Source: a marine gamma proteobacterium HTCC2148
Lineage (GTDB): Bacteria > Pseudomonadota > Gammaproteobacteria > Pseudomonadales > Halieaceae
DNA length: 45,719 nt
NCBI GenBank assembly: GCA_000156295.1
Contig: DS999223.1
Coordinates: forward strand, 261,442-307,160
Direction of reading: 5' to 3'
Both the position numbers and the translations under genes were made by a program. Shown here one piece after another: positions 12,410 through 21,630 of this stretch; the stretch's first letter is position 1; the number at the start of each line of letters is the position of its first letter. The notes below the pieces were generated by a model. It was not told the origin of the DNA and ran no database searches. It was given only the letters and a program-made list of their open reading frames with translations.

Positions 12410-12441
12410 AAAAGGGCTCATTGTAAGATGAGCCCTTTTTC
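12410..12441 (+). terminator. Rho-independent terminator after sucD
   Basis: A perfect 12-bp stem (AAAAGGGCTCAT / ATGAGCCCTTTT) with a TGTAAG loop ends in a T-run. It closes the sdh-suc gene run, and its flanking A-run would let it act in both directions. Confidence 0.92.
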
Positions 12442-12519
12442 GTTGCTGCTGAACCCGAAACCCGTTCATTTGGTCATTACCGGCTTGACCATTTAAGCCG
12501 CTGATTTCCCGTTGCCGCC

Positions 12520-12548
12520 CTTGAAATCACTTTAACTGGCCCCCATAT
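12520..12548 (+). promoter_or_regulatory. sigma32 (heat-shock) promoter of htpG
   Basis: CTTGAAA (12520-12526), a 14-base spacer and CCCCATAT (12541-12548) match the sigma32 consensus CTTGAAA-N(11-16)-CCCCATnT at every specified position. The site lies about 57 bases upstream of the htpG ATG. Heat-shock control of htpG is the inference. Confidence 0.85.
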
Positions 12549-12604
12549 CTTCGTTACAGAGAATTCCTATTCAATTTCAATGAGTTAGCAACAGAGGTTA
12601 ACAA

Positions 12605-14524
12605 ATGACTGCCGATGTAAAAAAGGAAACCATGGGCTTCCAGACTGAGGCGAAGCAACTGCTTCACCTGATGATTCACTCTCTCTATTCCAATCAAGAG
12701 ATCTTTCTGCGTGAGCTGATCTCCAATGCGTCAGACGCAATCGATAAGCTGCGCTTCGCGGCCTTGGCAGATGAATCACTATTGGAAGGACAAGGGGATT
12801 ATCAGGTCCAGGTAGATGTCGACAAAGAAGCGGGAACGATCACGATTGCCGATAACGGCATCGGCATGAACCGGGACGAGGTGGTTGAGCACCTGGGCAC
12901 CATTGCCAAGTCTGGAACCGCCGCTTTTATGGAGAACCTGACCGGCGACCAGCAGAAGGACTCCCAGCTCATAGGCCAGTTTGGCGTTGGCTTCTACTCT
13001 GCTTTCATCGTCGCTGACCGGGTAGCGGTTCATACCCGAAAGGCCGGAGACGCTTCCGACCTTGGAGTAGTGTGGGAATCCCATGGGGAATCCGAATTTT
13101 CGGTTGAGGCCAAGGACAAAGAGGCACGTGGAACCAGCATTACCTTGTTTCTGAAGGAGGGCAGTGAGGAGTTCGCAGAGGACTATCGTGTTCGCAGCGT
13201 AATTAAGAAGTATTCCGATCACATCTCGGTGCCAGTGATAATGCTCAAGCCTAGTGTGCCCGCCGCCGAAGATGAAGGGGAAGAGGTGACTGAAGCGGCG
13301 CCCGAGTACGAGGCAGTCAATGAAGCTACTGCCCTGTGGACGCGCAGTCGCACAGAGGTGTCGGACGAGGAATATAAAGAATTTTATAAGCACGTATCCC
13401 ACGACTTCGATGAGCCGCTGAGCTGGAGCCATAACCGTGTGGAAGGGAAATTCGAGTACACCAGCCTGCTGTACCTTCCAAAACGTGCGCCTTTTGATAT
13501 GTGGAATCGGGAAATGGCTCGCGGGCTCAAACTCTATGTCCAGCGTACCTTCATCATGGACGATGCCGAGCAGTTCCTGCCGTTGTACCTGCGGTTTGTG
13601 AAAGGGGTGGTCGACTCAAACGATCTGCCATTGAATGTCTCGCGCGAAATTTTACAGCAGGACGCGGCCGTAGATTCAATGCGTAGCGCCGTTACCAAAC
13701 GTGTACTGGACATGCTGGGTAAGCTTGCCAAGAAAGACGGTGATGATTACGCGGAGTTCTGGAAGGAGTTTGGACAGGTATTAAAAGAAGGTCCGGCAGA
13801 GGACTTCGCCAACAAGGAAAAAATCGCTAAATTACTACGTTTCGCCAGTACCCAGACTGATACCGAAGCCCAGGATCAGTCACTGGAAGATTATATCTCT
13901 CGAATGCAGGAATCGCAGGAGAAAATCTTTTATGTGGTAGCTGAAAATTTCAATACAGCAAAGAACAGCCCGCATCTTGAGGTATTCAGGAAAAAGGGCA
14001 TCGAAGTGCTGTTACTGACAGACCGTGTGGACGATTGGTTAATGAATCATCTTCAGGACTTTGACGGTAAACAGTTCCAGGACGTCGCACGCGGTGCCCT
14101 GGACCTCGCTACTGACTCTGATGAAGAAAAAGCAGAGCAGGAAAAGCTGGAGAAAGACAGTGAGGCTCTGGTAGAGCGCTTGGGTAAAGTGCTGGAAGCG
14201 CAAGTCGAAGAAGTTCGCGCTACTACTCGCTTGACCGAATCACCGGCCTGCCTTGTTGTGGGCGATCATGACATGGGCGCACAAATGCGTCGTATCATGG
14301 AGGCCGCGGGTCAACCTGTACCTGAGAGCAAGCCTATTCTGGAGGTTAACCCGGGTCACCCGTTGCTGGAGATGCTGGATCAGGAGCCGGATGAGGATCG
14401 ATTTGCAGATTTGGCGTCTGTTGTGTTCGACCAGGCAAACCTGGCAGAGGGAGGTCAGTTGGAAGATCCCGCGGCCTATGTATCAAGGTTAAACAAGTTG
14501 CTGCTGACACTCAGCGGTAAATAG
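12605..14524 (+). CDS. htpG: Hsp90-family molecular chaperone HtpG
   Basis: HtpG is the bacterial Hsp90, an ATP-dependent cytoplasmic chaperone. The 639-residue product is full length. The GHKL ATPase domain begins [21 protein letters not shown] and contains [21 protein letters not shown] and [10 protein letters not shown]. The middle domain includes the [10 protein letters not shown] segment, and the C-terminal dimerisation domain ends near residue 639. It is a single gene bounded by terminators at 12410-12441 and 14543-14570, with a consensus sigma32 promoter in front. Confidence 0.98.
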   Translation: MTADVKKETMGFQTEAKQLLHLMIHSLYSNQEIFLRELISNASDAIDKLRFAALADESLLEGQGDYQVQVDVDKEAGTITIADNGIGMNRDEVVEHLGTIAKSGTAAFMENLTGDQQKDSQLIGQFGVGFYSAFIVADRVAVHTRKAGDASDLGVVWESHGESEFSVEAKDKEARGTSITLFLKEGSEEFAEDYRVRSVIKKYSDHISVPVIMLKPSVPAAEDEGEEVTEAAPEYEAVNEATALWTRSRTEVSDEEYKEFYKHVSHDFDEPLSWSHNRVEGKFEYTSLLYLPKRAPFDMWNREMARGLKLYVQRTFIMDDAEQFLPLYLRFVKGVVDSNDLPLNVSREILQQDAAVDSMRSAVTKRVLDMLGKLAKKDGDDYAEFWKEFGQVLKEGPAEDFANKEKIAKLLRFASTQTDTEAQDQSLEDYISRMQESQEKIFYVVAENFNTAKNSPHLEVFRKKGIEVLLLTDRVDDWLMNHLQDFDGKQFQDVARGALDLATDSDEEKAEQEKLEKDSEALVERLGKVLEAQVEEVRATTRLTESPACLVVGDHDMGAQMRRIMEAAGQPVPESKPILEVNPGHPLLEMLDQEPDEDRFADLASVVFDQANLAEGGQLEDPAAYVSRLNKLLLTLSGK

Positions 14525-14542
14525 CCTCACCCTTCTCGCAAG

Positions 14543-14570
14543 AGGCCCCATCGTTTCACCGGGGCCTTTT
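14543..14570 (+). terminator. Rho-independent terminator after htpG
   Basis: The inverted repeat AGGCCCC / GGGGCCT with an 11-base loop is followed by TTTT, 19 bases after the htpG stop. Confidence 0.85.
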
Positions 14571-14644
14571 GCGTCAGTCCATCGCGAACTATCTGTTAGA
14601 CTGGAGCCCCGGTTCCAACTAAAAAATAATAATACGGATTGAGT

Positions 14645-15661
14645 ATGTCGGATTCATACGCGGTTGCCGTGCTTGGCGGTGGCAGTTTCGGTACTGTTAT
14701 CGGCAATATTGTCGCTGGCAACGGTAATCATGTTCAGCTCTGGCTGCGCAACGCTGGTCGTGCCCAGACTATCAATGAAAGCCACGAAAACACCGATTAT
14801 CTTCCGGGCTACAGCTTGGACCACAAGCTGAGGGCAACCACTGACCTGCAGGAAGCTGTCTCTGCCGTAGATATCATCTTCGTGGCAGTGCCCAGTCAGT
14901 CTTTTCGCGAGGTGGTGCTCGAATTGCGCTCACTGATAGCCGCAAACACCCTGGTGATTAGCCTGACCAAGGGTATTGAACCCGGCAGCTTCAGCCTGAT
15001 GAGCCAAATTTTGCTTGAAGAATTACCCGATAATCCCCGGGGTGTTCTGTCAGGCCCTAATCTGGCGGGGGAGATCGCCGCAGGTAAGGTATCTGCTTCG
15101 GTGATTGCCAGTGACCTGCGCTCCATTAACAGCCTGGTTCATGATTTGTTGCACTGCAATTCATTTCTTATCTACAGTTCACACGACATGTTTGGCGTCG
15201 AACTGGGTGGTGCGCTCAAGAACGTTTATGCCATTCTGGCTGGAGTCGGTGCGGCCCTGGGGTTCGGCGAAAATACTGTCGGTATGTTACTCACGCGTTC
15301 GTTGGCGGAGATGTCTCGCTTTGCCGTGCATATGGGGGCAAATCCTATGACATTTCTCGGTTTGTCCGGGGTAGGGGACCTGGTTGTAACCTGTTCCTCT
15401 GCTTTGTCGAGAAACTACCGAGTTGGGCTTGCCCTTGGCAAGGGGCAGCCGCTGGAAGAAATTCTGGGTGAGATGGACCAGGTGGCGGAGGGCATTAATA
15501 CTCTGGGCCTCCTCAAAGCAGAGGCTGATCGGCGAGGAGTTCACATGCCTTTAGTCAAAGGCCTTTACGCCATTTTGTATGAGCATCGACCCGTTGTAGA
15601 TGTGTTCGATGATATGATGCACACCGAGGAAGCACAGGACGTTGAATTTGTGACCCGTTAG
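14645..15661 (+). CDS. gpsA: Glycerol-3-phosphate dehydrogenase [NAD(P)+]
   Basis: GpsA reduces dihydroxyacetone phosphate to sn-glycerol-3-phosphate, the backbone precursor of phospholipids. The 338-residue product has the N-terminal nucleotide-binding GGGSFGT, the SLTKGIEPG and LSGPNLAGEIA segments, and the GGALKNVYAILAGVG stretch containing the catalytic lysine. A TTG at 14639 also opens the frame, but ATG at 14645 gives the usual N-terminus (MSDSYAVAVLGGG). It is followed 22 bases later by sixA. Confidence 0.96.
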   Translation: MSDSYAVAVLGGGSFGTVIGNIVAGNGNHVQLWLRNAGRAQTINESHENTDYLPGYSLDHKLRATTDLQEAVSAVDIIFVAVPSQSFREVVLELRSLIAANTLVISLTKGIEPGSFSLMSQILLEELPDNPRGVLSGPNLAGEIAAGKVSASVIASDLRSINSLVHDLLHCNSFLIYSSHDMFGVELGGALKNVYAILAGVGAALGFGENTVGMLLTRSLAEMSRFAVHMGANPMTFLGLSGVGDLVVTCSSALSRNYRVGLALGKGQPLEEILGEMDQVAEGINTLGLLKAEADRRGVHMPLVKGLYAILYEHRPVVDVFDDMMHTEEAQDVEFVTR

Positions 15662-15683
15662 TTCGATAGTCGAAGGAATAAGC

Positions 15684-16187
15684 ATGATTCTTACCATCTG
15701 GCGCCATGGAGAAGCGGGCAGCGCCGTGACAGACCGAGTGCGTGAATTAACCGACCATGGACGCAGCGATGTTGACCGTGGTTGCCGTCGATTTGCGAAC
15801 TACTGCGAAGATTACAAACTGCCAGTGCCCGGACGGTTGCTTTACAGTGAGTGGGTCAGAACCGAACAGACGTGCAATATTATTGAAACTCACTTTACGC
15901 AGGCTATTGCGCAATCTTCACGGGCGTTGATTCCGGGCTGTCGGCCCAACGAAGTCGATACAGCGCTGGAGGGTTTGCTGGCTGGTGGTGAAATCCCAGG
16001 CCATTTGCTATTGGTTTCCCATCAGCCACTTGTGTCATCGCTGATTGATTATTACCTGGGTGAATACGGACTGGTTGCGCCTTTGCTTCCCGGCGGGCTG
16101 GCAACGCTGGAAATGGATGCAGTAGGACCAGGCTGTGCTTCCCTATGCTTCAGTGTGCAACCGCCTCATTTCGAGACAAGCCAATGA
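15684..16187 (+). CDS. sixA: Phosphohistidine phosphatase SixA
   Basis: SixA is a small histidine phosphatase of the phosphoglycerate-mutase superfamily; in E. coli it dephosphorylates histidine-containing phosphotransfer domains. The 167-residue product begins MILTIWRHGEAG, with the catalytic Arg7-His8-Gly9, and has the LYSEWVRTEQT segment and the second histidine in LLLVSHQPL. AAGGAATAA precedes the ATG. The stop overlaps the start of the next gene by ATGA, so the two are likely translationally coupled. Confidence 0.9.
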   Translation: MILTIWRHGEAGSAVTDRVRELTDHGRSDVDRGCRRFANYCEDYKLPVPGRLLYSEWVRTEQTCNIIETHFTQAIAQSSRALIPGCRPNEVDTALEGLLAGGEIPGHLLLVSHQPLVSSLIDYYLGEYGLVAPLLPGGLATLEMDAVGPGCASLCFSVQPPHFETSQ

Positions 16188-17050
16188 CGCCATCAGGCGC
16201 AACAGAACGTAGCTGGGAAGTTGATGGTTTGCATATTGCCGGGCTGTCCTGGGGAGATACTGAGAAAAAGCCCTTGCTGGCGCTGCATGGCTGGCTGGAC
16301 AATGCTAATAGCTTTGCCATGTTGGCACCTCAGTTAGCAGACTTTCACGTTATTGCCCTGGACCTTACGGGGCACGGTAAGTCCAGCAGGCGTTCGGCCG
16401 ATGCCACCTACCAGATATATGATGATCTTCCCCAGGTTTTAGGCGTTGTCCAGCAACTGGGCTGGGATCGCTTTGATCTTATCGGGCATTCCAGAGGTGC
16501 CATTATTGCCTCTATCCTTGCCGCCAGTTTTCCGGAAAAAATTCATCACCTGGTTTTGCTGGATGGGGTTTCACCACCGCCGCTGGAAGCGGGTGAATTC
16601 GTCTCTCAAATGCGCCGCTATGTGATTGATAAAAAACGGCTTCAGAACCGGCAGACACGGATATACAAAAGCATGGATCTTGCTGTGTCGGCCCGAGAGG
16701 AGCAGGGGCTCAACGCAGAGGCATCACGACTCATTGTTTGTAGGAACTTAACTCCGGTGGAGGGAGGCTTCACCTGGGCGACCGACCCTCGCCTGCGAGG
16801 CGCCTCGGCGGTCAAACTCACCCAAGACCAGGTGGATACAGTAGTGCAGGAATTAACGATGCCTACCTTGCTGCTAATGGCAGAGAGAGGCCTGTCTGAG
16901 ACGCACTCGAGCGAGTTTACATCCTTGGGTGATCGGGTTTCTGATCTGGTGCTGGAGACATTTCCGGGTGGTCACCATTTCCATATGGAGCAAGGGGTCG
17001 CTACACTCAGTACCAGAATTCAGTCATTCTTGTTCAATGAGGAGTTGTAG
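16184..17050 (+). CDS. Alpha/beta-fold serine hydrolase
   Basis: This is a predicted cytoplasmic hydrolase of unknown substrate. In the 288-residue product the oxyanion HGWLDN lies near residue 35, the nucleophile elbow GHSRG puts the catalytic serine at residue 103, and the C-terminal FPGGHHFHME supplies the histidine. The overall sequence resembles the bacterial relatives of vertebrate SERHL/MEST-like hydrolases. The in-frame ATG at 16145 lies inside sixA; the ATG at 16184 overlapping the sixA stop is the better start. Its linkage to sixA says little about the substrate. Confidence 0.85.
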   Translation: MTPSGATERSWEVDGLHIAGLSWGDTEKKPLLALHGWLDNANSFAMLAPQLADFHVIALDLTGHGKSSRRSADATYQIYDDLPQVLGVVQQLGWDRFDLIGHSRGAIIASILAASFPEKIHHLVLLDGVSPPPLEAGEFVSQMRRYVIDKKRLQNRQTRIYKSMDLAVSAREEQGLNAEASRLIVCRNLTPVEGGFTWATDPRLRGASAVKLTQDQVDTVVQELTMPTLLLMAERGLSETHSSEFTSLGDRVSDLVLETFPGGHHFHMEQGVATLSTRIQSFLFNEEL

Positions 17051-17053
17051 CGA

Positions 17054-17581
17054 ATGATAAAGGGCTTTATAGCTTTGTTGGTAATGTCATTGACACTGGT
17101 ATCGTTTGCATATGCAGAGCCACCAGTGGAGCTGTTAGCACGCTTTAACGCTTATCCACACGCAGTAATCGTCAATCAAAGCGATGCGTCCGTGGTTGAT
17201 TACGAGATTGGTTTAGGTGCCATGCAGAAGGTGAGAGGCGCCTGGCGTTTCAAAACGAGTGAACGTCTCAACGGTAGATTGGTGCGTTATACCTGGCAAA
17301 TTACCGACGGCTTTAGCTCTAGCGAGGTGCTGGCAGAGCTCGAAGCGGCCGTAAAAGGTGGACAACTTCTGTTTTCCTGTGAGGGGCGCAGTTGCGGCCA
17401 GGGTGTGCAGTGGGCAAATCGGGTGTTTGGGGAGCGAGTGCTTTATGGCAGGGACGATCTGCAACGTTATCGGGTCTATGCCCCTGCTGAGGGCGACGAA
17501 TACCGACTGGTTTTATTCAGCTCCGCGCGAACGGCTGACCGTCAGTATTTGCACGCGGAGCTGTTGGAAATTAAACCCTAG
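17054..17581 (+). CDS. Secreted DUF4892-family protein
   Basis: This 175-residue protein has an N-terminal signal peptide (hydrophobic residues 4-20, cleavage near SFAYA|EPP), so it is probably periplasmic. The region around FSCEGRSCGQGVQWANRVFG and LYGRDDLQRY resembles the DUF4892 family, which is common in Pseudomonas relatives and often longer. The two cysteines of that motif could form a disulfide. The function is unknown. It follows the hydrolase gene by only 3 bases and is convergent with folE. Confidence 0.75.
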   Translation: MIKGFIALLVMSLTLVSFAYAEPPVELLARFNAYPHAVIVNQSDASVVDYEIGLGAMQKVRGAWRFKTSERLNGRLVRYTWQITDGFSSSEVLAELEAAVKGGQLLFSCEGRSCGQGVQWANRVFGERVLYGRDDLQRYRVYAPAEGDEYRLVLFSSARTADRQYLHAELLEIKP

Positions 17582-17585
17582 TGCG

Positions 17586-18134
17586 TTAGGTTCGCAACTG
17601 CAGTATTTGGAGGAATTCGTCTCGCGTCGCCTGGCAGGAGCGAAAATTACCGAGCATTGCTGAGGTTTTCATCATAGAGTTTTGTTTTTCTACGCCGCGC
17701 ATCATCATACACATGTGCCGTGCCTCAATAATAACGCCGACCCCGGATGCGTTGGTCACATCCATAATGGTCTGGGCAATCTGGGTGGTCAGAGACTCCT
17801 GAATTTGCAACCGGCGAGCAAACACGTCAACAATGCGAGCTACCTTGGAAAGACCCAGCACTTTGCCGGTAGGCAGGTAGGCGACGTGACATTTGCCAAT
17901 AAAGGGCAGCAGGTGGTGCTCACACAATGAGTAAAGCTCCACGTCCTGAACCAGGACCATCTCGCTGGACTCAGAGGGAAACAGAGCCTCGTTAACGACT
18001 TCATCAACCGATAAACCGTAGCCATGTGTCAGGAACTCAAAGGCCTTCGACGCGCGCTTCGGTGTATCGATCAAGCCGGGTCTGTCCAGGTCCTCTCCAA
18101 TCGACTTGATGATTTCCGCCCAATGCTTTTCCAA
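17586..18134 (-). CDS. folE: GTP cyclohydrolase I (TTG start)
   Basis: FolE converts GTP to 7,8-dihydroneopterin triphosphate, the first step to folate; in queuosine-making bacteria it also feeds the preQ0 pathway that leads to QueF. The 182-residue product has the zinc-site CEHHLLPF motif and the second cysteine in [15 protein letters not shown], with the active-site histidines present. The frame opens at TTG (18134), with GGGAG eight bases upstream and no better ATG, so a TTG start is assigned. It is convergent with the DUF4892 gene. Confidence 0.95.
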   Translation of the reverse strand: MEKHWAEIIKSIGEDLDRPGLIDTPKRASKAFEFLTHGYGLSVDEVVNEALFPSESSEMVLVQDVELYSLCEHHLLPFIGKCHVAYLPTGKVLGLSKVARIVDVFARRLQIQESLTTQIAQTIMDVTNASGVGVIIEARHMCMMMRGVEKQNSMMKTSAMLGNFRSCQATRDEFLQILQLRT

Positions 18135-18249
18135 CGCTTATTCTCCCAGTATTTATAAGGGTTTTGGCCCACAGAGCCTACAGGTCGGGGATGGTATCAA
18201 TCGAGCTTTGCCATAGCAAACCAGGCTTCATGGCGGTTAAACTGCACCT

Positions 18250-19167
18250 ATGAAAGAGTTTTCTGCTTTACACGCTTCCGACCTGACAGTGGGCCAGGCC
18301 ATCCAGTTCTGCTGGGAACGGCTGAATGACAGCGACGTGTTTTATGGCCACGGTACAGATAACCCCTGGGACGAGGCAGTGCAACTGGTGCTGTCTGTTG
18401 CGCAGTTGCCAGTGGATACGGATGACAGTGCGCTGCCGCACCCAGTCGCAGCGCTTCAGGCAGAGGAAATCCATGCGTTGTTAACTCGCCGGATCGACCA
18501 GCACATGCCGCTACCTTACCTGCTCGGGCGAGCGTGGTTTGCAGGTCTGGAGTTTTCCTGTGATCGCAGAGCAATTATTCCCCGCTCTCCCATTGCCGAG
18601 CTGATTCTTCGCGATTACCAGCCTTGGTATTATGGCCCGCCACCGCAGACGATTCTGGACTTATGCTGCGGCGGGGGCTGTATTGGCCTCGCCGCTGCCC
18701 ACCATGGGCAGGCTAGCGTTGACCTTGCTGATCTGGATGCGGACTCACTCGCGCTAGCAAAAGAAAATCGTGCGCGGCTGCAGTTAACGGACAGGGTGGA
18801 GATTTACCAATCGGATTTATTCGATGAACTGCCTGAGAAACGCTATGACCTGATTTTGTCTAATCCTCCTTATGTCGATAGCGCAGACCTCGCCTCCATG
18901 CCTGCCGAGTATCATCATGAGCCAGAGCTGTCGCTGGGCAGCGGCCCAGATGGTCTGGCTCTCACTCGCAGGATCCTTTCTCAGGCGGCAAATTATCTAC
19001 ACGAGGACGGTTTGCTGGTGGTGGAAGTCGGCAATAGCTGGGAGACGCTGGAGCAGGTTTATCCGCTGGTGCCTTTTACCTGGTTGGAGTTTGAACATGG
19101 CGGCCATGGGGTGTTTGCCCTTAGCGCCAAGGAATTACAGGAATACAGCGCCAGTCTGTGTAGATAA
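18250..19167 (+). CDS. prmB: 50S ribosomal protein L3 glutamine N5-methyltransferase
   Basis: PrmB methylates a glutamine of ribosomal protein L3 using S-adenosylmethionine. The 305-residue product has the family N-terminal helical domain, the SAM-binding DLCCGGGCIG (residues 137-146) and the catalytic SNPPYVD (NPPY at 205-208), which recognises the glutamine side chain. The neighbouring aroC is the usual partner in gammaproteobacteria, which supports PrmB over PrmC. The gap to aroC is 42 bases. Confidence 0.93.
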   Translation: MKEFSALHASDLTVGQAIQFCWERLNDSDVFYGHGTDNPWDEAVQLVLSVAQLPVDTDDSALPHPVAALQAEEIHALLTRRIDQHMPLPYLLGRAWFAGLEFSCDRRAIIPRSPIAELILRDYQPWYYGPPPQTILDLCCGGGCIGLAAAHHGQASVDLADLDADSLALAKENRARLQLTDRVEIYQSDLFDELPEKRYDLILSNPPYVDSADLASMPAEYHHEPELSLGSGPDGLALTRRILSQAANYLHEDGLLVVEVGNSWETLEQVYPLVPFTWLEFEHGGHGVFALSAKELQEYSASLCR

Positions 19168-19209
19168 TCGGTATAATGACTGGCTTTAAACTCAGGTTGT
19201 GTAGGGTCA

Positions 19210-20313
19210 ATGTCCGGTAACAGCATAGGAAAACTTTTCACGGTCACCAGTTTTGGTGAAAGCCACGGCCCCGCGCTGGGCTGTATCGTCGATGGCTGTC
19301 CTCCAGGTCTGGAGCTCAGTGCAGCAGACTTGCAGGGTGACCTGGATAGACGCAAGCCCGGCACCTCGCGGTTTACTACACAGCGCCGCGAGGCTGACGA
19401 AGTGCGTATTTTGTCGGGTGTTTTTGAAGGCAAAACGACGGGCACCTCCATCGGCATGCTTATCGAAAATACCGATCAACGCTCGAAGGATTATTCAGGA
19501 ATAGCTAATACTTTCCGTCCAGCCCACGCGGATTACAGCTACAACCAGAAGTATGGCTTCCGCGATTATCGCGGTGGCGGTCGATCGTCTGCTCGTGAGA
19601 CAGCCATGCGCGTTGCCGCTGGAGCGATCGCCAAGAAGTACCTGTTGAGCCGATACGGGATTGAAGTACGCGGTTATCTGGCGCAGCTAGGTCCCATTCG
19701 CGCGCAAACACTCGATTGGTCGTTGGTTGAAACCAACCCGTTCTTTTGCCCCGATGCTGATGCTATTCCGAAATTAGAAAAATACATGACGGCCCTTAAT
19801 AAGGAAGGCAACTCAATTGGCGCGCGGATCAACGTGGTAGCGAGCAATGTGATGCCTGGGTTGGGCGAACCGATCTTCGATCGCCTCGATGCTGATATCG
19901 CGCACGCTATGATGGGTATTAATGCCGTGAAAGGAGTGGAGGTGGGAGCCGGTTTTGACAGTATTGAACAGAAGGGAACCGAGCATCGCGACTTGCTAAC
20001 GCCCGAGGGGTTTGTCGGCAATAACGCGGGTGGTGTTCTAGGTGGCATTTCAAGCGGCCAGGACATTACTGTCAGTATCGCACTCAAGCCAACTTCAAGT
20101 ATTCGCCAACCAGGGGCGACTATCGATACTCAGGGGCAAGCCATGGAAATGGTGACTCACGGCCGTCACGATCCCTGTGTAGGGATTCGAGCCACACCCA
20201 TTGCTGAAGCGATGTTGGCGATCGTGCTTATGGATCATTTGCTGCGCCATCGCGGTCAAAATGCCGATGTGGTCTGCGATACACCTGCGATTCCTGCCGC
20301 CAGGCCAGAGTAA
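19210..20313 (+). CDS. aroC: Chorismate synthase
   Basis: AroC makes chorismate from 5-enolpyruvylshikimate-3-phosphate, the last common step of aromatic biosynthesis, using reduced FMN. The 367-residue product opens [20 protein letters not shown] and contains [20 protein letters not shown] and [11 protein letters not shown], all AroC signatures, plus [11 protein letters not shown] near the C-terminus. It is probably cotranscribed with prmB and with the small membrane gene downstream. Confidence 0.98.
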   Translation: MSGNSIGKLFTVTSFGESHGPALGCIVDGCPPGLELSAADLQGDLDRRKPGTSRFTTQRREADEVRILSGVFEGKTTGTSIGMLIENTDQRSKDYSGIANTFRPAHADYSYNQKYGFRDYRGGGRSSARETAMRVAAGAIAKKYLLSRYGIEVRGYLAQLGPIRAQTLDWSLVETNPFFCPDADAIPKLEKYMTALNKEGNSIGARINVVASNVMPGLGEPIFDRLDADIAHAMMGINAVKGVEVGAGFDSIEQKGTEHRDLLTPEGFVGNNAGGVLGGISSGQDITVSIALKPTSSIRQPGATIDTQGQAMEMVTHGRHDPCVGIRATPIAEAMLAIVLMDHLLRHRGQNADVVCDTPAIPAARPE

Positions 20314-20317
20314 GCAG

Positions 20318-20539
20318 TTGAGTAAGGCTACCCGAAAATACTATCGCACCTTGTTGCTGGGCGTGGCAGCTATGGCTGCCCTGGTCTGGTCTGCGGTCGA
20401 TCAGTTCGGCATTCCCTGGGCTGACATGCTCAATCTGCTGCTAACGACAGTGGCTGTTATCGGGATGGTTATTACCTGTGCTGCGGTCTGCGTTGGTTTG
20501 TGGGTCGGTCTAAGCAAACTATTGCATAAGGGCGAATAA
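20318..20539 (+). CDS. Small two-helix membrane protein (TTG start)
   Basis: A 73-residue frame begins with TTG five bases after the aroC stop and ends at 20539; a longer version would start inside aroC. The product has a charged N-terminus (SKATRKYYR) and two hydrophobic segments, at roughly residues 10-27 and 36-62, so it is a predicted inner-membrane protein. I do not recognise the family. Tight spacing after aroC and convergence with the GcvR-like gene suggest a real gene; TTG starts are also used at folE. Function unknown. Confidence 0.6.
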   Translation: MSKATRKYYRTLLLGVAAMAALVWSAVDQFGIPWADMLNLLLTTVAVIGMVITCAAVCVGLWVGLSKLLHKGE

Positions 20540-20541
20540 GC

Positions 20542-21060
20542 CTATTCCAGGTCGATATCCAGAGTCATAGAGTTGGCGATTTCGTCCAGGGTGTCATGAA
20601 GATCATCCATATTGGTGCTTTCTGGAATCTGAGCGTCTATCCGGGCTTCAAACAGGAGTTCATTGCTCATGGCTGCACTGCAAACCTTGCTATCCATTTC
20701 CACCACGTTGATTTCGCGTTCTGCTAGCGCACGGGAAATTTCGCGGACTATTCCCAATCGATCGGGACCCAGAACAGTAAGAGTGATGGCTTTGGCTCCG
20801 TTAGTGACAAAATCATCCGAGGTGGGCGTGACCCGCACGCTCAGACCGCTTAGGGACAGGGCCTTGAGTTTCGCCTCAAGGTCTGCGCCGCTGGCTGTAG
20901 GCAGGGACACCAATATTAGTCCCGCGAACTTGCCGCCTAATTGAGAGAGCCTGCTTTCGTGCCAATTGCCACTATTGCTTTCGATGACGCTGGATAGTTG
21001 TTCCACTAATCCAGGGCGGTCATCGCCGATAAAGGTAATGATGTAGGATGTTGCCACCAA
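20542..21060 (-). CDS. GcvR-like double-ACT-domain regulator
   Basis: The 172-residue product has two ACT domains, at about residues 3-80 (IITFIGDDRPGLVEQLSSVI) and 90-170 (LTVLGPDRLGIVREISRAL). This is the layout of GcvR, the partner that antagonises GcvA in glycine-cleavage control, but no gcv genes are in the window. The start is TTG (21060) or GTG (21057); GGAG lies 5 or 8 bases upstream respectively. It is divergent from UPF0270. The role in glycine sensing is inferred from the family. Confidence 0.75.
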   Translation of the reverse strand: MVATSYIITFIGDDRPGLVEQLSSVIESNSGNWHESRLSQLGGKFAGLILVSLPTASGADLEAKLKALSLSGLSVRVTPTSDDFVTNGAKAITLTVLGPDRLGIVREISRALAEREINVVEMDSKVCSAAMSNELLFEARIDAQIPESTNMDDLHDTLDEIANSMTLDIDLE

Positions 21061-21135
21061 TTTGTCTCCACATTAAAACGCGCAGGTCGTATATTAACCC
21101 GCAATTGGGGCGCACAGAAGGAGCAAGCAAAAAAG

Positions 21136-21378
21136 ATGTCTTCGTATGTACAGGTCCCACTGAATCGCCTGAGTGAGGATGTCTTGCAGGCGCTGCTGGA
21201 GGAGTTCGCCAGCCGGGATGGCACCGACTACGGTGCCGTGGAGTTGACCCTGGAGCAAAAGGCGGGCAACCTGCGCCGCCAACTCGAAAGGGAAGAGGTG
21301 GCGATTCTCTTCGACACCGAAAGTGAGCAATGGGACCTGGTGGCTGCAGATCAGCTGCAGGCGCTATTACAGGACTAG
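21136..21378 (+). CDS. UPF0270 (YheU-like) protein
   Basis: The 80-residue product matches the YheU family: VPLNRLSEDVLQALLEEF, the hallmark REGTDYG-type segment (here RDGTDYG), and LTLEQKAGNLRRQL. The function of this family is unknown; proteins are small, soluble and acidic. GAAGGAGCAAG precedes the start. It is the first gene of a run that continues with tusA, epmC, xni, pdxB, the NAD kinase-like gene and msrB. Confidence 0.85.
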   Translation: MSSYVQVPLNRLSEDVLQALLEEFASRDGTDYGAVELTLEQKAGNLRRQLEREEVAILFDTESEQWDLVAADQLQALLQD

Positions 21379-21387
21379 CACAGCCAA

Positions 21388-21630
21388 ATGTCGATAGATG
21401 CGGACCACATTCTGAATGCTACCGGGCTACTTTGTCCTGAGCCGGTCATGCTATTACACAACAAAATTAGGGATGTGGGTGTTGATGAGGTTGTGCTGGT
21501 GGTAGCTACGGACCCGTCAACTGAGCGCGACATCCCGAAGTTTTGTCACTTTCTAGGACATACTTTATTGAAGCAGGACACACTTGATGGCCAATATCGC
21601 TTCTGGCTGCGCAAGAAAGGTGATGATTAA
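21388..21630 (+). CDS. tusA: Sulfur carrier protein TusA
   Basis: TusA accepts persulfide sulfur from the cysteine desulfurase IscS and passes it to the tRNA 2-thiouridine pathway. The 80-residue product contains LNATGLLCPEPVMLLHNKI with the persulfide-carrying cysteine in the CPxP-like motif, and the DIPKFCHFLGH segment typical of TusA. Its stop overlaps the next gene by one base (TAATG), implying coupling to epmC. Other members of the SirA/TusA fold are possible, but length and motif fit TusA. Confidence 0.9.
   Translation: MSIDADHILNATGLLCPEPVMLLHNKIRDVGVDEVVLVVATDPSTERDIPKFCHFLGHTLLKQDTLDGQYRFWLRKKGDD

Noticed and set aside
12779-13432. 217-residue minus-strand frame inside htpG
   Set aside because: It is antisense to a conserved, uninterrupted Hsp90 gene and has no motif of its own.
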